Shown: positions 8,939 through 18,382, numbered from the stretch's first letter. The stretch: 64,000 nucleotides of DNA from JADHLK01 sp038131695 (GCA_038131695.1 JAYPQA010000018.1:1-64000); one strand, 5' to 3'. Made by a program: numbers and translations. The notes: a model not told the origin generated them from the sequence alone.

Positions 8939-9399
8939 GCCTGCAGACATCCCGGCAGCGCGCCCGGGCCATTGCCGCAGCCGTGCCTGACCCGGAAATC
9001 CCGGCTCTGACCATTGCCGATTTGGGTATCTTGCGCGCCGTTGAGATCGCAGAAGATGGTGCGGTTATTGCCCGCCTCTCGCCTACCTATATGGGCTGCC
9101 CGGCTGTGCTGGCGATTGAACTGGCGGTGACCACCGCCTTGCAAGAGGCCGGCTTTCAGGCCCGCACCGAGCGCGCACTCTCTCCGCCCTGGACAACCGA
9201 TTGGATAACCGAGGAAGGGCGGCGCAAAATGGCCGCTTATGGCATTGCCCCGCCGGCTTCCGAAGGGCGCGCGCCAGCCTGTCCGCAATGCGGGTCTGCC
9301 AGCACCGAAAAACTGTCCGAATTTGGCTCGACCGCCTGCAAGGCGCTGTGGCGCTGCACCGCCTGTCTGGAGCCTTTTGACTATTTCAAATGCCTCTAG
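8932..9399 (+). CDS. paaD: Epoxidase assembly protein PaaD (SufT/MIP18 type)
   Basis: Cytoplasmic iron-sulfur maturation factor of the MIP18/SufT family, needed for assembly of the epoxidase system. The N-terminal DUF59-like domain shows VPDPEIPALTIADLGILR and SPTYMGCPA with its conserved Cys. The C-terminal PaaD-specific zinc ribbon is formed by CPQCGS and CTAC with FDYFKC. It is 155 residues long, overlaps paaC, and is followed by paaE after a 39-base gap. Confidence 0.94.
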   Translation: MVSLQTSRQRARAIAAAVPDPEIPALTIADLGILRAVEIAEDGAVIARLSPTYMGCPAVLAIELAVTTALQEAGFQARTERALSPPWTTDWITEEGRRKMAAYGIAPPASEGRAPACPQCGSASTEKLSEFGSTACKALWRCTACLEPFDYFKCL

Positions 9400-9438
9400 C
9401 CGCAGCTTGGCAAGGCAGATAGAGAAGCGGAGCAAGCG

Positions 9439-10558
9439 ATGACCAAAACCGGCTTTCACCTGTTGGAAGTGGCTGCCTGCCAGCAGGACCCGGCAGGCGC
9501 AACCATTCTCAGCTTTGCCGTGCCAGAGGACTTGGCACCAGCCTTTGCCTTTCTGCCGGGCCAGTATCTGACCTTGCAGGCTGAGATAGAAGGGGAGGAA
9601 ATCCGGCGGCCCTATTCCATTTGCTCCCGCCCCGGAGCCGGCCTGCTGCAGGTTGGGATTCGCCAGCTCGAAGAGGGCCGTTTTTCCCAATTTGCCCGCC
9701 ATTTGAGACCCGGTGACCCCGCTCTGGGTGATGCCGCCGCAAGGGCGCTTTACCCTGAAAAACCCGAAGCCGGGCCAGCATTTGCTGCTGGCGGCCGGTT
9801 CTGGCATTACCCCGATGCTGCCGATAGCAGAGGCGTTGCTGGCAGACCATCCGGACTGTTCGGTCATGCTGGTCTGGGGCAATCGCCAGCGCAGCTCGAT
9901 CATGCTGAAAGAGGCAATAGACGGGCTGAAAAACCGCTTTATGGGCCGCTTCTCCCTGCTTCACATACTCAGCCGGGAAGCCGGTGACCAGCCGCTTTTT
10001 TCCGGTCGTCTGGATGCGGCGCGTCTCAGCCAGCTTTCGGAGGCCGGGCTGTTTGATGCCAGCCAGCTGGCCGAAGCCTGGCTGTGTGGGCCAGCCGCGA
10101 TGAGCACCGATTGTGCCGCCTGGCTGACCTGGCAGGGGCTGGCGGAACAGGACCTGCATACCGAATATTTCACCCCGGCCCCGCCTAGCCGCAAGGAACA
10201 AAAAAAGGCCCTGTCCGGCCCGGGCACGGCCAAAAAGCCCGGCGCAGCCAAAAAGCCCGATACGGCGGCCAGCCCGCCTGCCTGCACCGTGCGGGTAATT
10301 CTGGACGGGGCAGAGCAGGAATTTACCCTGCCGGACGGGCTGTCTGTGATAGAGGCCGCCAGAGAGGCCCGCATCAGCCTGCCCTGGTCCTGTGCCAACG
10401 GGATGTGTGCGACCTGTCGCTGCCGGCTGACCAGCGGGACGGGCCGGATGCGGCAAAATTTTTCGCTGGATGCGGCTGAGCTGGAGGCCGGCTTTGTGCT
10501 GGCCTGCCAGCTGATCCCGCAAAGCCCGCGCCTGACGCTGGATTTTGACCAAAGTTGA
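9439..10558 (+). CDS. paaE: Phenylacetyl-CoA epoxidase reductase PaaE (frameshifted)
   Basis: Flavin and [2Fe-2S] reductase that passes electrons from NAD(P)H to PaaA. The FAD domain has RRPYSICS, the nucleotide domain has LLLAAGSGITPMLPI, and the C-terminal plant-type ferredoxin has CANGMCATCRCRL with a later Cys in FVLACQ. A Lys-Pro-Ala linker with AKKPGAAKKP precedes the ferredoxin. The frame breaks at a C run near 9717-9720; CCC instead of CCCC gives RPGDPLWVMPPQGRFTL and a 372-residue protein (356 in E. coli). Last gene of the operon. Confidence 0.93.
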
Positions 10559-10596
10559 CCAGCGCGCCATCCGCTGCAAAATAATACATAATTGTT

Positions 10597-10624
10597 AAAA
10601 AACAGGCGGCCCGAAGGCCGCCTG
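10597..10624 (-). terminator. Rho-independent terminator of the TRAP receptor gene
   Basis: A perfect nine-base stem (CAGGCGGCC / GGCCGCCTG at 10603-10611 and 10616-10624) closes a CGAA/TTCG tetraloop. On the minus strand it is followed by six T. It lies 27 bases after the stop of the leftward receptor gene and between two convergent genes. Confidence 0.9.
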
Positions 10625-10650
10625 CAAAGACTTATGATGTAGCTGGCTGC

Positions 10651-11664
10651 TTATTTCGGCAGCTGGCTGCGATAATAGGCCAGAGCGGCCGCAGCATCGA
10701 CACCGCGTTCAGCGGCCGCACCAACAACCTGGGCTTCAATGCCGGATGTCTTTTGCTTGAAGTAAGCCCGCTCAGCGGCGCTGGCATCTGTTACAGTGCC
10801 GCCCATCTCGGCAAATTTCTCGTAGCCGAGATCATCGGCCTCATCCCAATATTTACCGATTTTGCGTGACATCTCCACGCCGCGCATATCATCGATACAT
10901 TTGCGATGCTTGTCTGACAGGTCATTATAGCTGTCATCATTCATCATCAACGCGAAAGAGGTTGTATACATACCATCAGGATTGCGGAAGGTGTATTTTG
11001 CCACCTCAGCAACCTTGAAGGCATACATGGTCTCAATCGGGAAGAACACGCCCTCGGCAACGCCAGAGGAAACCGCCTCATACACACCTGGGGCCGGCAG
11101 GTTCACACCCGCCACGCCCAGGGCCGAGCCGATATCATTGGCAACACCGCCACCAACGCGCAGCTTCATGCCTTCGATTTCCTTGTAGGAGGTGATTTTC
11201 TTGACAGTGTTCACATGACCCGGCCCATGCACATAATTGGCCAGAACCTGCACACCTTTGGCTTCCCCACCTTTGGACAGGTAGTTTTCCCAGGTCTTCT
11301 GGAAAGCCACTGACATTTGCTCAGCATTACCGGTATTGCCCGGCAACTCAGCCAGCTTGGTGGTTACGAACTTGCCCGGCGTATAGCCATGCACAATCCA
11401 GGTCAGATCAGCCACGCCATCGCGCACTGTGTCATACTGGGCCGGCGGCGGAGCCAGATTATATTCCAGCTTCAGGGACAGGCTGCCCCCGGAACATTTT
11501 TGCAGCTCACCATCCATCCACGGAAACACATTCGCATTCATGGTGTGAACAGGTGCGGCCCAAGTGGACACAATCAATTCTTTGGCAGCATGGCCACCGG
11601 CCATGGCCTGGCCAGCAAACACCATTGTTGCAGCCGCAGAGAATCCCAAAAGCAATTTTTTCAT
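10651..11664 (-). CDS. TRAP transporter solute-binding protein (DctP family)
   Basis: Periplasmic receptor of a TRAP carboxylate importer. MKKLLLGFSAAATMVFAGQAMAGGH is a clear Sec signal peptide with cleavage near residue 22. The mature protein shows the family arrangement, including EIEGMKLRVGGGVANDIGSALG with the conserved ligand Arg, and a late EKFAEMGGTVTDASAAE. Length is 337 residues. GGGAGG lies just upstream; an ATG at 11667 is an equal alternative. It is divergent from the dioxygenase operon that carries the matching membrane subunits dctQ and dctM, so the transporter is split across one control region. Substrate probably an aromatic or related acid (inference). Confidence 0.92.
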   Translation of the reverse strand: MKKLLLGFSAAATMVFAGQAMAGGHAAKELIVSTWAAPVHTMNANVFPWMDGELQKCSGGSLSLKLEYNLAPPPAQYDTVRDGVADLTWIVHGYTPGKFVTTKLAELPGNTGNAEQMSVAFQKTWENYLSKGGEAKGVQVLANYVHGPGHVNTVKKITSYKEIEGMKLRVGGGVANDIGSALGVAGVNLPAPGVYEAVSSGVAEGVFFPIETMYAFKVAEVAKYTFRNPDGMYTTSFALMMNDDSYNDLSDKHRKCIDDMRGVEMSRKIGKYWDEADDLGYEKFAEMGGTVTDASAAERAYFKQKTSGIEAQVVGAAAERGVDAAAALAYYRSQLPK

Positions 11665-11872
11665 CATTTCCTCCCAGAAATATTCCAGAAATTTGCTGGA
11701 AACAAAAAGACTTGTCTCCTTTTCATCCAGCCTCAACCCTGTGAAGTTTCCGGCTTCCAGTCAAGTAAAAAATCTGTAACAAATTTCCGGCGAAACAAAA
11801 AAGCCGGTTGGCAATCCTATGGTTTTTTTCTATCATCTTTTAAGCTTAAACAATTTCTGGGGAGGAGATGAA
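11665..11872. promoter_or_regulatory. Divergent TRAP receptor / dioxygenase control region
   Basis: The 208-base AT-rich gap must hold promoters for both directions. The clearest structure is the 12-base perfect palindrome TTTAAGCTTAAA at 11839-11850, 22 bases before the dioxygenase start. GGGGAGGAG is the ribosome site for that start. No regulator gene lies next to it. Confidence 0.45.
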
Positions 11873-13201
11873 ATGGACGGTCAAAGCACGCCAGCAGATA
11901 AAATTCTGCTTGAAGGCCTGGTCGAGACAGACCGGGTTCACAAGGATTGCTATGTCAGCGAGGAAGTTTTTGAAAAAGAACTTGAGCATATCTTCTATAA
12001 AAGCTGGATTTATGCAGGCCATGAGAGCCAGATCAAGAATAAGGGCGATTTCACCACTTTCCAGATAGGCCGCCAGCCAATGATTCTGGTGCGCGGTGAT
12101 GACGATAATTTCCATGTCCTGTTCAACCGCTGCCCGCATCGCGGCGCGATGCTGACCAACCGCCATATGGGCAATGCCGGCCATCATTTCATCTGCTCCT
12201 ACCATGCCTGGCAGTTCAATTTTGACGGCTCGGTTCATGCCATCCCCTCGCCGGCCGGTTATGAGGATACCCGCTTTGACAAAAATGATGAGGATGCCTG
12301 CATGAAGGCGGCCCCGCGGGTGGCCAGCTATCGCGGCTTTATCTTTGCCTCCCTTGCTGCTGACGGGCCGGACCTTGTGACCTGGCTCAGCGGGGCAAAG
12401 GCGGCCTTTGACGATATTTGTGACCGCGCGCCCGAAGGCGAGGTTGAGGTGGTCAAAACCTGTTTCCGGGTGGTGCAGAAATCAAACTGGAAGATTTTTC
12501 TGGAGAACCAGCTGGACGCGTTGCACCCCTCTATCACGCATGGGGCTGCCGGGCGCGCCGCAGCTGATGTGGAAGAGGAAATAAAGGCCGAGACTGGCCA
12601 GGAAGCGCCGCTGCAATATCACTATCTCTCTGCCTTTACCACGCCTATCTATAAATGGGACGGGCTGGAAACAGCTGGCCATAAATATGGCCATTCCATG
12701 CTGCAAGGCTATATGGGCTTGCGGCCAAAAGACCCGGATACGCTTGAATATGAAGCGGTGATGGAAAAAGCCTATGGCAAGGAGCGCACTGAGGAGATTT
12801 TCAATACCAATATCCATCATGTGCTTGTCTATCCCTGCCTGTCCGTGCAATCACCGCTCCAGCAGCTGCGCGCCGTGCGCCCGCTGGGCCCGAATGAGAC
12901 GCTGACCGAGATTTGGCATTTCCGCCTGAAAGGCGCGCCTGAGGCAATTTATCGCCGCTCGCTGCATTATTACAATTTGGTCAATTCGCCCTCTACCATG
13001 ATCAATGCAGATGATCTGTATAATTTCTGGCGTTGCCAGCAGGGGCTGACCAGCGAAGGCGGTGACTGGGTGAGCTTCCACCGCAATGAGGGCCAGGATC
13101 ATCAAGAAGACGGGGTCACCACCTCGGTCACCGGACTGTCTGAATTACCCATGCGCCATATGTTCACGGCCTGGGCCGGCTATATGAAGGGAGAGCTGTA
13201 A
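11873..13201 (+). CDS. Rieske aromatic ring-hydroxylating dioxygenase, large subunit
   Basis: Catalytic alpha subunit (442 residues). The Rieske domain shows CPHRG and CSYHAW about 18 residues apart, the Cys2-His2 [2Fe-2S] site. The catalytic domain has LENQLDALHPSITH, which holds the bridging Asp and two His ligands of the mononuclear iron. The start at 11873 is set by GGGGAGGAG. The stop overlaps the beta-subunit start (TAATG). Overall it resembles benzoate-, anthranilate- or cumate-type oxygenases, but I cannot pick the substrate. No ferredoxin or reductase gene accompanies it here. Confidence 0.93.
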   Translation: MDGQSTPADKILLEGLVETDRVHKDCYVSEEVFEKELEHIFYKSWIYAGHESQIKNKGDFTTFQIGRQPMILVRGDDDNFHVLFNRCPHRGAMLTNRHMGNAGHHFICSYHAWQFNFDGSVHAIPSPAGYEDTRFDKNDEDACMKAAPRVASYRGFIFASLAADGPDLVTWLSGAKAAFDDICDRAPEGEVEVVKTCFRVVQKSNWKIFLENQLDALHPSITHGAAGRAAADVEEEIKAETGQEAPLQYHYLSAFTTPIYKWDGLETAGHKYGHSMLQGYMGLRPKDPDTLEYEAVMEKAYGKERTEEIFNTNIHHVLVYPCLSVQSPLQQLRAVRPLGPNETLTEIWHFRLKGAPEAIYRRSLHYYNLVNSPSTMINADDLYNFWRCQQGLTSEGGDWVSFHRNEGQDHQEDGVTTSVTGLSELPMRHMFTAWAGYMKGEL

Positions 13202-13698
13202 TGAGCAAGCTGATCAAGGCTGGAACACAGCAGGAGATAGAGCAGTTTCTCTACAGCCAGTCCGAAATGCTGGATAGCCGCAAATGGCGGGACTGGATCG
13301 ATCTGTTCACCCAGGACGGCCTCTATTGGATGCCGGCAGACCCGGCAGATGAGGATGGGGACGGCATACCTTCTATCTTCTATGAGGATCATTATCTGAT
13401 GCGCACCCGCATGAAGCGGCTGGATCACCCGCGCGCCTGGTCCCAGTCACCGGCCCCGCGCACCAGCCATCTGATCTCTAATGTGCAGCTGGATGCAGCG
13501 GCCAGCACGGATAAGGAGCTGGTCGTGCGCTCGCGCTTTCATGTTGGCGAGATCAGGCTGGACAAGCAGCGCTATTTTGTTGGCAGCTATACCCACCATC
13601 TGGTTCCGGACAGCAAAAGCTGGAAGATTCGCCTACAACGGGTGGATATTCTGAATTATGACGCACCCTTTGACTATGTGCTTCAGGTATGGTTGTAA
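13201..13698 (+). CDS. Ring-hydroxylating dioxygenase, small (beta) subunit
   Basis: Structural beta subunit of 165 residues with the cystatin/NTF2-like fold expected of this family: an N-terminal helical segment (QEIEQFLYSQSEMLDSRKWRDWIDLF), the DGLYWMPADP turn, SHLISNVQL, and a C-terminal sheet ending KIRLQRVDILNY. Coupled to the large subunit by a one-base overlap, which assures co-translation of the alpha3beta3 oxygenase. Confidence 0.93.
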   Translation: MSKLIKAGTQQEIEQFLYSQSEMLDSRKWRDWIDLFTQDGLYWMPADPADEDGDGIPSIFYEDHYLMRTRMKRLDHPRAWSQSPAPRTSHLISNVQLDAAASTDKELVVRSRFHVGEIRLDKQRYFVGSYTHHLVPDSKSWKIRLQRVDILNYDAPFDYVLQVWL

Positions 13699-13742
13699 TA
13701 AACCATTAAATCTGTTGGCCTGTCAGAAATAGGGGAATACAA

Positions 13743-14345
13743 ATGGGCGCGCAGAACGGACAGAATAGCACACAGCCTGACTCCATCCAGCCAGAGGCCG
13801 AACAGCCTGAACATCCGGCTGTTATCCGGCTGGTAAAAACCATCGAATGGATAGCTGAGAGGTTTTCCAATCTGAGTTCGCTTGTGCTGCTCTGGTTGGT
13901 CGGGCTGACAGTCGTGGATGTGGTGGGCCGCTATTTTCTGCGAATGCCTGTTACCGGCGCGGTTGAGCTGGTGCAGATTTCGATGGCTGGCATCATCTTC
14001 TTTTCCATGCCGATGATGTTCTTGAAAGATGATCAGGTGGTAGTTGACCTGTTTCAATTTGTGCGGCGCGGCTGGCTTGGCTGGATATTGTCGCTTGCGA
14101 TCACGGTTGTGGTGATTGTGGCCAGCTGGATTGTGGCCGACCGAGTCTGGGATTATGCGGTCCGAGCCTGGGAGGATCAGGATGCCACCATCTATCTGGA
14201 TATTCCGCGCTATCTGACGGTCTCTTTCATCACTTTTGCGATTTATATTTCAGCTGTTTTTGCAGCGGTTCGCATTATCCGGCTGCTGGCCCGGCCCGGA
14301 CGGGTGATTCAGGATGAAACCGGGCGCGAATTCAAGGAGAATTAA
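13743..14345 (+). CDS. TRAP transporter small membrane subunit (DctQ)
   Basis: Inner-membrane protein of 200 residues with four hydrophobic segments beginning near residues 43, 80, 112 and 162. The family hallmark GRYFLRMPVTGAVELVQ lies between the first two. A long hydrophilic N-terminus (about 40 residues, Gln/Pro rich) precedes the first helix. It is 44 bases after the dioxygenase beta subunit and 3 bases before dctM, so the importer and oxygenase are likely co-transcribed. Confidence 0.92.
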   Translation: MGAQNGQNSTQPDSIQPEAEQPEHPAVIRLVKTIEWIAERFSNLSSLVLLWLVGLTVVDVVGRYFLRMPVTGAVELVQISMAGIIFFSMPMMFLKDDQVVVDLFQFVRRGWLGWILSLAITVVVIVASWIVADRVWDYAVRAWEDQDATIYLDIPRYLTVSFITFAIYISAVFAAVRIIRLLARPGRVIQDETGREFKEN

Positions 14346-14348
14346 CCA

Positions 14349-15641
14349 ATGCTGGTCTCGCTGATAGGATTTGCTGTTCTTCTTGTTCTGGCCTTCATGC
14401 GGATGCCGCTGGGGGTCGCGCTGGGGGTTGTCGGTGTGGTCGGCTTTTCAGAGCTGTCCAATTTCCGCGCGGCCCTGTCCAACGCCGCCCGGCTGGTGAT
14501 TGATTCCGGCCAGAATTACGGGCTGTCCGTGCTGCCGATGTTTATTTTGATGGGCCTGCTGGTAGAGCGGGGCGGCATGGCCAAGGAGCTGTATCGGGCG
14601 GCTTATGTGTTTTTGGGCCATCGGCGCGGCGGGCTGGCCATGTCCACGATTGTGGCCTGCGGGATGTTTTCCGCCATTTGCGGCTCCTCTCTGGCGACTG
14701 CGGCCACCATGTCCAAGGTCTCCATGCCGGAGATGCGGCGCTATAAATATCATGATTCGCTGGCCACCGCCTCTATCGCGGCTGGCGGCACGCTGGGGAT
14801 TTTGATACCGCCCAGCGTCATTTTGGTGATTTACGGGCTGATGACAGAGCAATCGGTTGGCAAGCTGTTTATTGCCGGTGTCCTGCCGGGCCTGCTGGGC
14901 GTGCTGTTTTATCTTCTGGCTGTCGTTTTCATTGTCTCGCGCAACCCGGCGATGGGCCCGGCCGGCGACCGCACTGGCTGGAAAGAGCGTTTTTTGGCCT
15001 TGCGCGATGTCTGGACCACCCTTGGCCTGTTTATCTTTGTGATTGGCGGGATTTATCTGGGCCTGTTCACCCCGACTGAGGCCGCTGGCATGGGCGCGGC
15101 GGGTGCCTTGTTGATAGCCTGGCGGCGCGGGGCCCTGAAAGATGGGGCCTTGCTGGCCGTGCTGCGCGAGACGGGCCTGACCACGGCAAAGCTGTTTTTG
15201 GTTTTGTTCGGGGCGTTGATTTTTTCCAATTTCGTCAACCGGGCCGGGCTGCCTGCCGGGCTGGTCGGCATTGTCAATTCCTTTGATCTCTCGCCGATTG
15301 GCGTGATTTTCATGATTTTGCTGATCTATCTGGTGCTGGGCTGTGTGTTTGAATCACTCTCGATGATTTTGCTCACCGTGCCGATTTTTGCCCCGCTGGT
15401 CTCCTCGCTGGGCTTTGATCTGATTTGGTTTGGCATTCTGGTTGTCGTGGTGACCGAGATCAGCCTGATTACCCCACCCATTGGACTCAATGTGTTTGTG
15501 CTAAAAGGGGTGCTGAAAGATGTCTCGGTGAAGACCATCTTCCGCGGCGTCACGCCGTTCTGGGTCGCCGATATTGGCCGGTTGTTCGTGCTGACCATGG
15601 TGCCGGGCATTGCCCTTGTGCTGCCGTCCATGATGTCCTGA
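14349..15641 (+). CDS. TRAP transporter large permease (DctM)
   Basis: Twelve-helix membrane subunit of 430 residues that carries out Na+-driven transport in the TRAP family. Conserved pieces are LVERGGMAKELYRAA, CGMFSAICGSSLATAATMSKVSMPEM, GGTLGILIPPSVILVIYG and LITPPIGLNVFVLKGV. The frame is intact. With dctQ and the divergent receptor it forms one complete system dedicated to this locus. Confidence 0.95.
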   Translation: MLVSLIGFAVLLVLAFMRMPLGVALGVVGVVGFSELSNFRAALSNAARLVIDSGQNYGLSVLPMFILMGLLVERGGMAKELYRAAYVFLGHRRGGLAMSTIVACGMFSAICGSSLATAATMSKVSMPEMRRYKYHDSLATASIAAGGTLGILIPPSVILVIYGLMTEQSVGKLFIAGVLPGLLGVLFYLLAVVFIVSRNPAMGPAGDRTGWKERFLALRDVWTTLGLFIFVIGGIYLGLFTPTEAAGMGAAGALLIAWRRGALKDGALLAVLRETGLTTAKLFLVLFGALIFSNFVNRAGLPAGLVGIVNSFDLSPIGVIFMILLIYLVLGCVFESLSMILLTVPIFAPLVSSLGFDLIWFGILVVVVTEISLITPPIGLNVFVLKGVLKDVSVKTIFRGVTPFWVADIGRLFVLTMVPGIALVLPSMMS

Positions 15642-15666
15642 TTGCCAGAATTGGGCAGGTGCAGGA

Positions 15667-16122
15667 TCAGACCAGACTGAACAGGCTGATCTGCACGCTG
15701 CTGGCAAGGCGTCGGCCAGTGCCGACAAACAAGGTGCGATTGACATAGTGATAGCGGGGATCACCGGTTTCCAGCCTGGCATGGGTGCGCATATAATAGG
15801 CATCAGGCGGCACATCCTCGCCTCTGGCCAATGCTTCGATAATCTCTGGCGGGCCGTGCCGCAGACCATAATTGATCACCTCAATGACCGCGCCATCTTC
15901 TGTTTCCAGCGCATAGCGGGTATCCAACTCAGCCAGCCCATCGGCAAAAATGGTTTGCCAATCTGCCCCGACAGACAGGACACGGCCCTTGATTTTGCCC
16001 TTGAATTGCCCGCCAATAATGGGGATAATGCGACGATTGCCAGCCCGGCCCTGTCCCATCTCGGTAACTGTGTCCAGCTGTGCTTCCAGTTCAATGAATT
16101 TTTCAAGTTTCGGTGGCTGCAT
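15667..16122 (-). CDS. DUF3237 family protein
   Basis: A 151-residue soluble protein matching the DUF3237 family: FIELEAQLDTVTEMGQ near the start, GGQFKGKIKGRVLSVGADWQ, then EDGAVIEVINYGLRHGP and a C-terminal THARLETGDPRYHYVNRTLFVGTGRR. Its function is not established. The family is often found in aromatic and sulfonate catabolic loci, which fits the neighbours. It runs opposite to the dct genes and the MFS gene. Confidence 0.85.
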   Translation of the reverse strand: MQPPKLEKFIELEAQLDTVTEMGQGRAGNRRIIPIIGGQFKGKIKGRVLSVGADWQTIFADGLAELDTRYALETEDGAVIEVINYGLRHGPPEIIEALARGEDVPPDAYYMRTHARLETGDPRYHYVNRTLFVGTGRRLASSVQISLFSLV

Positions 16123-16172
16123 AGTCCCTTCTCCTCATCAGCTGTGATCTTCTCCAGCATAAAGGATAGCCG

Positions 16173-17381
16173 ATGAACACTGCAAGCAGCATTGCCGAGG
16201 GCAGGCAGGCGTCAGACTGGACCGCTATCTGGCTGTGTCTGCTGGCCGCGATGACGCTGGTGACCCATGCCGGCAAGATCGCCGGAACCGTGCCGCTGAT
16301 TCAGGCAGAGCTAGGCCTCTCCCTCACCGAAACCGGTTTTCTGGTGGCCTGTTTTTCTGGTCTGGCCGCGATTACCGGGGTTAGTTTTGGGCGCTATTTA
16401 CAGCGCTGGCGGCTCTGGATGCTGGCCTGTTGCGGATTGCTTTTGACCGGGTTCAGCTCGCTGCTTGCCGGCCAGACAAGCGCGTTTGAATTCTTGTTGT
16501 TCCTGCGGCTGCTTGAGGGGGCTGGCTATATGATGGGCGTGACCAGCCTGCCCGCGATTATGGTGGCTGCCGCTGCCGCCCGCCACCAGACGCTGACCAT
16601 GGCGGTCTGGTCGTGTTTTGTGCCGGCCAGCCTGTCACTCACCCTGCTCGGCACGGCTTTCGGGATTGATTATTTTGGCTGGCGGGGCATTTGGGAAGTA
16701 ACAGCTGGGCTGTGTCTGGTGGTTGCGCTGATCCTGTTTTTCTATTTTCGCAAATCATCTCCGCCGCCGACCATCTCAACAGAACAGCGCGATGCCAGAG
16801 AGCCGGTGCGGCGGATTTTTGAGAAGCCTGAAATCCTGCTGATGGGGCTGCTCTTCTTTTTTTATTCTATTATGTTCCAGCCTGCGATTGCCTATTTGCC
16901 CTCGCTATTTCTGGAAAATGGTGATTTTAGCCTGCGCGCCGGAACCGTGGCCACGGCGCTCTGCCTGAGCTGCAATGTGCTTGGCAATTTGACCGTTGTG
17001 CCACTTTTGCGACGGGGTTACAGCCTGCGCCAGCTTCTGATTTTCAGCACCTCACTCAATATGATCTCCTGCGCGCTGATTTTTGTAACCGCGCTGGAGG
17101 CAGAATGGCGCCTGCTGGCAGCGATCGGGTTTCTTGGCCTGTCCGGCATCATGCCCGGGACCATCTGGGTGCGGGTTGGTATGCTGGCTGCCAATCGCCG
17201 CCAGGGCCAGCTTTTTTCCTCCTTTATTTTTCAAAGTGCCGGTCTGGGCCAGGTGCTGGGCCCGATTATGTTCACCTTGGCGGTTGATATGACCGGCAAA
17301 TGGGAGGGCAGTATTTTCTTGCTGCTGCTGGCCGGAGCTGCGAGTATTGTTATCGCCGTCAAAAACCGGCCAGAAGAATAA
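16173..17381 (+). CDS. Major facilitator superfamily transporter
   Basis: A 402-residue polytopic membrane protein with about twelve hydrophobic segments. LGLSLTETGFLVACFSGLAAITGVSFGRYLQRW is the helix 1-3 region with a motif-A-like loop. The middle cytoplasmic loop is polar (FRKSSPPPTISTEQRDAREPVRR). Stop is 15 bases before the following SDR gene, so they are probably co-transcribed. Substrate unknown; import or export of an aromatic acid is plausible. Confidence 0.88.
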   Translation: MNTASSIAEGRQASDWTAIWLCLLAAMTLVTHAGKIAGTVPLIQAELGLSLTETGFLVACFSGLAAITGVSFGRYLQRWRLWMLACCGLLLTGFSSLLAGQTSAFEFLLFLRLLEGAGYMMGVTSLPAIMVAAAAARHQTLTMAVWSCFVPASLSLTLLGTAFGIDYFGWRGIWEVTAGLCLVVALILFFYFRKSSPPPTISTEQRDAREPVRRIFEKPEILLMGLLFFFYSIMFQPAIAYLPSLFLENGDFSLRAGTVATALCLSCNVLGNLTVVPLLRRGYSLRQLLIFSTSLNMISCALIFVTALEAEWRLLAAIGFLGLSGIMPGTIWVRVGMLAANRRQGQLFSSFIFQSAGLGQVLGPIMFTLAVDMTGKWEGSIFLLLLAGAASIVIAVKNRPEE

Positions 17382-17396
17382 GCAGGAGAGAGCAAG

Positions 17397-18176
17397 ATGG
17401 GTGACGTGAAAATCATTGTAACAGGTGCCAGTTCCGGCATCGGCGCAGCCACAGCCGCCCAGCTGGCTGCCAGCGGGGCAGAGCTGGTCTTGCTGGATAT
17501 GAACCAGCCGCCAGCAGACAGCCTGCACCCGTTCATTCAGGTGGATATCGCAGACCCGGCCTCAATTCAGGCTGCTGCCGGGGCGTTGCGGGCGCACGGG
17601 CCATTTCAGGGCCTGTGCAATATTGCCGGCATTCCCCCGCGCAGCGATAATCATCAGGCTGTTTTGCAAATCAATACGCTGGGCAATATCGCGCTGGCTG
17701 AGGCGGTTCTGGACCAACTCTCAGACGGGGCCAGCGTGGTGTCTCTTGCCTCGCGGGCCGGCTCACGCTGGCAGCAAAATCCGGAACGGGTCGCCGCGCT
17801 GCTGGACTGCCAGCTGGGCGATGATTTGGCCCCGCTTCTGGCGCGTTTTCCGTGCTCAGAAGGCGAAGCCTATGAATGGTCAAAAGAGGGGGTGATCGTC
17901 TGGTCCATGCGCCGCTCGGTCAGCCATATCCGCAAGCTGCGCTTCAATACGGTCAGCCCGGCCGCGGTCGCCACGCCGATATTGGATCATTTCCTGAAAG
18001 CCTTTGCTGCCCGTTCCGGCCCGGCGGAAAAATATGTTGGCCGCTCAGCCAGACCAGAAGAGATTGGTGCGGCGGTCGCCTTTCTGGCCAGCCCGCAATC
18101 CAGCTGGATAAATGGGATCGATCTGTGCATGGATGGCGGCGTTTCAGCTGATCTGCTGATGCGCGCCTATGGCTGA
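17397..18176 (+). CDS. SDR family oxidoreductase, coniferyl-alcohol / 3-alpha-HSD type
   Basis: NAD(P)-dependent dehydrogenase of 259 residues. IIVTGASSGIGAATA is the cofactor motif, SLASRAGSRW holds the catalytic Ser region, and YEWSKEGVIVW supplies Tyr and Lys. The short spacing between DIADPAS and the NIAG motif, and the YEWSK context, resemble the subgroup annotated as coniferyl-alcohol dehydrogenase or 3-alpha-hydroxysteroid dehydrogenase. Substrate not determinable. It pairs with the MFS gene, and its end overlaps the convergent DUF2783 gene by ten bases. Confidence 0.88.
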   Translation: MGDVKIIVTGASSGIGAATAAQLAASGAELVLLDMNQPPADSLHPFIQVDIADPASIQAAAGALRAHGPFQGLCNIAGIPPRSDNHQAVLQINTLGNIALAEAVLDQLSDGASVVSLASRAGSRWQQNPERVAALLDCQLGDDLAPLLARFPCSEGEAYEWSKEGVIVWSMRRSVSHIRKLRFNTVSPAAVATPILDHFLKAFAARSGPAEKYVGRSARPEEIGAAVAFLASPQSSWINGIDLCMDGGVSADLLMRAYG

Positions 18177-18382
18177 TCAGCCGGGCTGTTTGTGGGCTGT
18201 CTGGCGGCGGCGAATGCCGCGCGGAGTGTGGCTGCATCCCCTATCTGATTCATCAATATCAGGATCAGCCGGGCGTTGAGCGCAGCACTCTCAGCCTCTT
18301 CCAGCCCCTCATGCAGGGCGATCAGATCATTATAGAGCTGATCGGGCTGTTCGGAAAAATTAAACTCGGTTTCCAAGGCCAT
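18167..18382 (-). CDS. DUF2783 small protein, MhaB-like coupling partner
   Basis: A 71-residue, mainly helical acidic protein with the DUF2783 core YNDLIALHEGLEEAESAALNARLILILMNQIGD. Its ATG overlaps the stop of the upstream FAD hydroxylase (TAATG), implying fixed stoichiometry. In Pseudomonas putida U the small protein MhaB is the coupling partner of the flavoprotein MhaA in 3-hydroxyphenylacetate 6-hydroxylase, which makes homogentisate. Assigning that role here is inference from size, gene order and pathway context. Confidence 0.78.
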   Translation of the reverse strand: MALETEFNFSEQPDQLYNDLIALHEGLEEAESAALNARLILILMNQIGDAATLRAAFAAARQPTNSPADQP

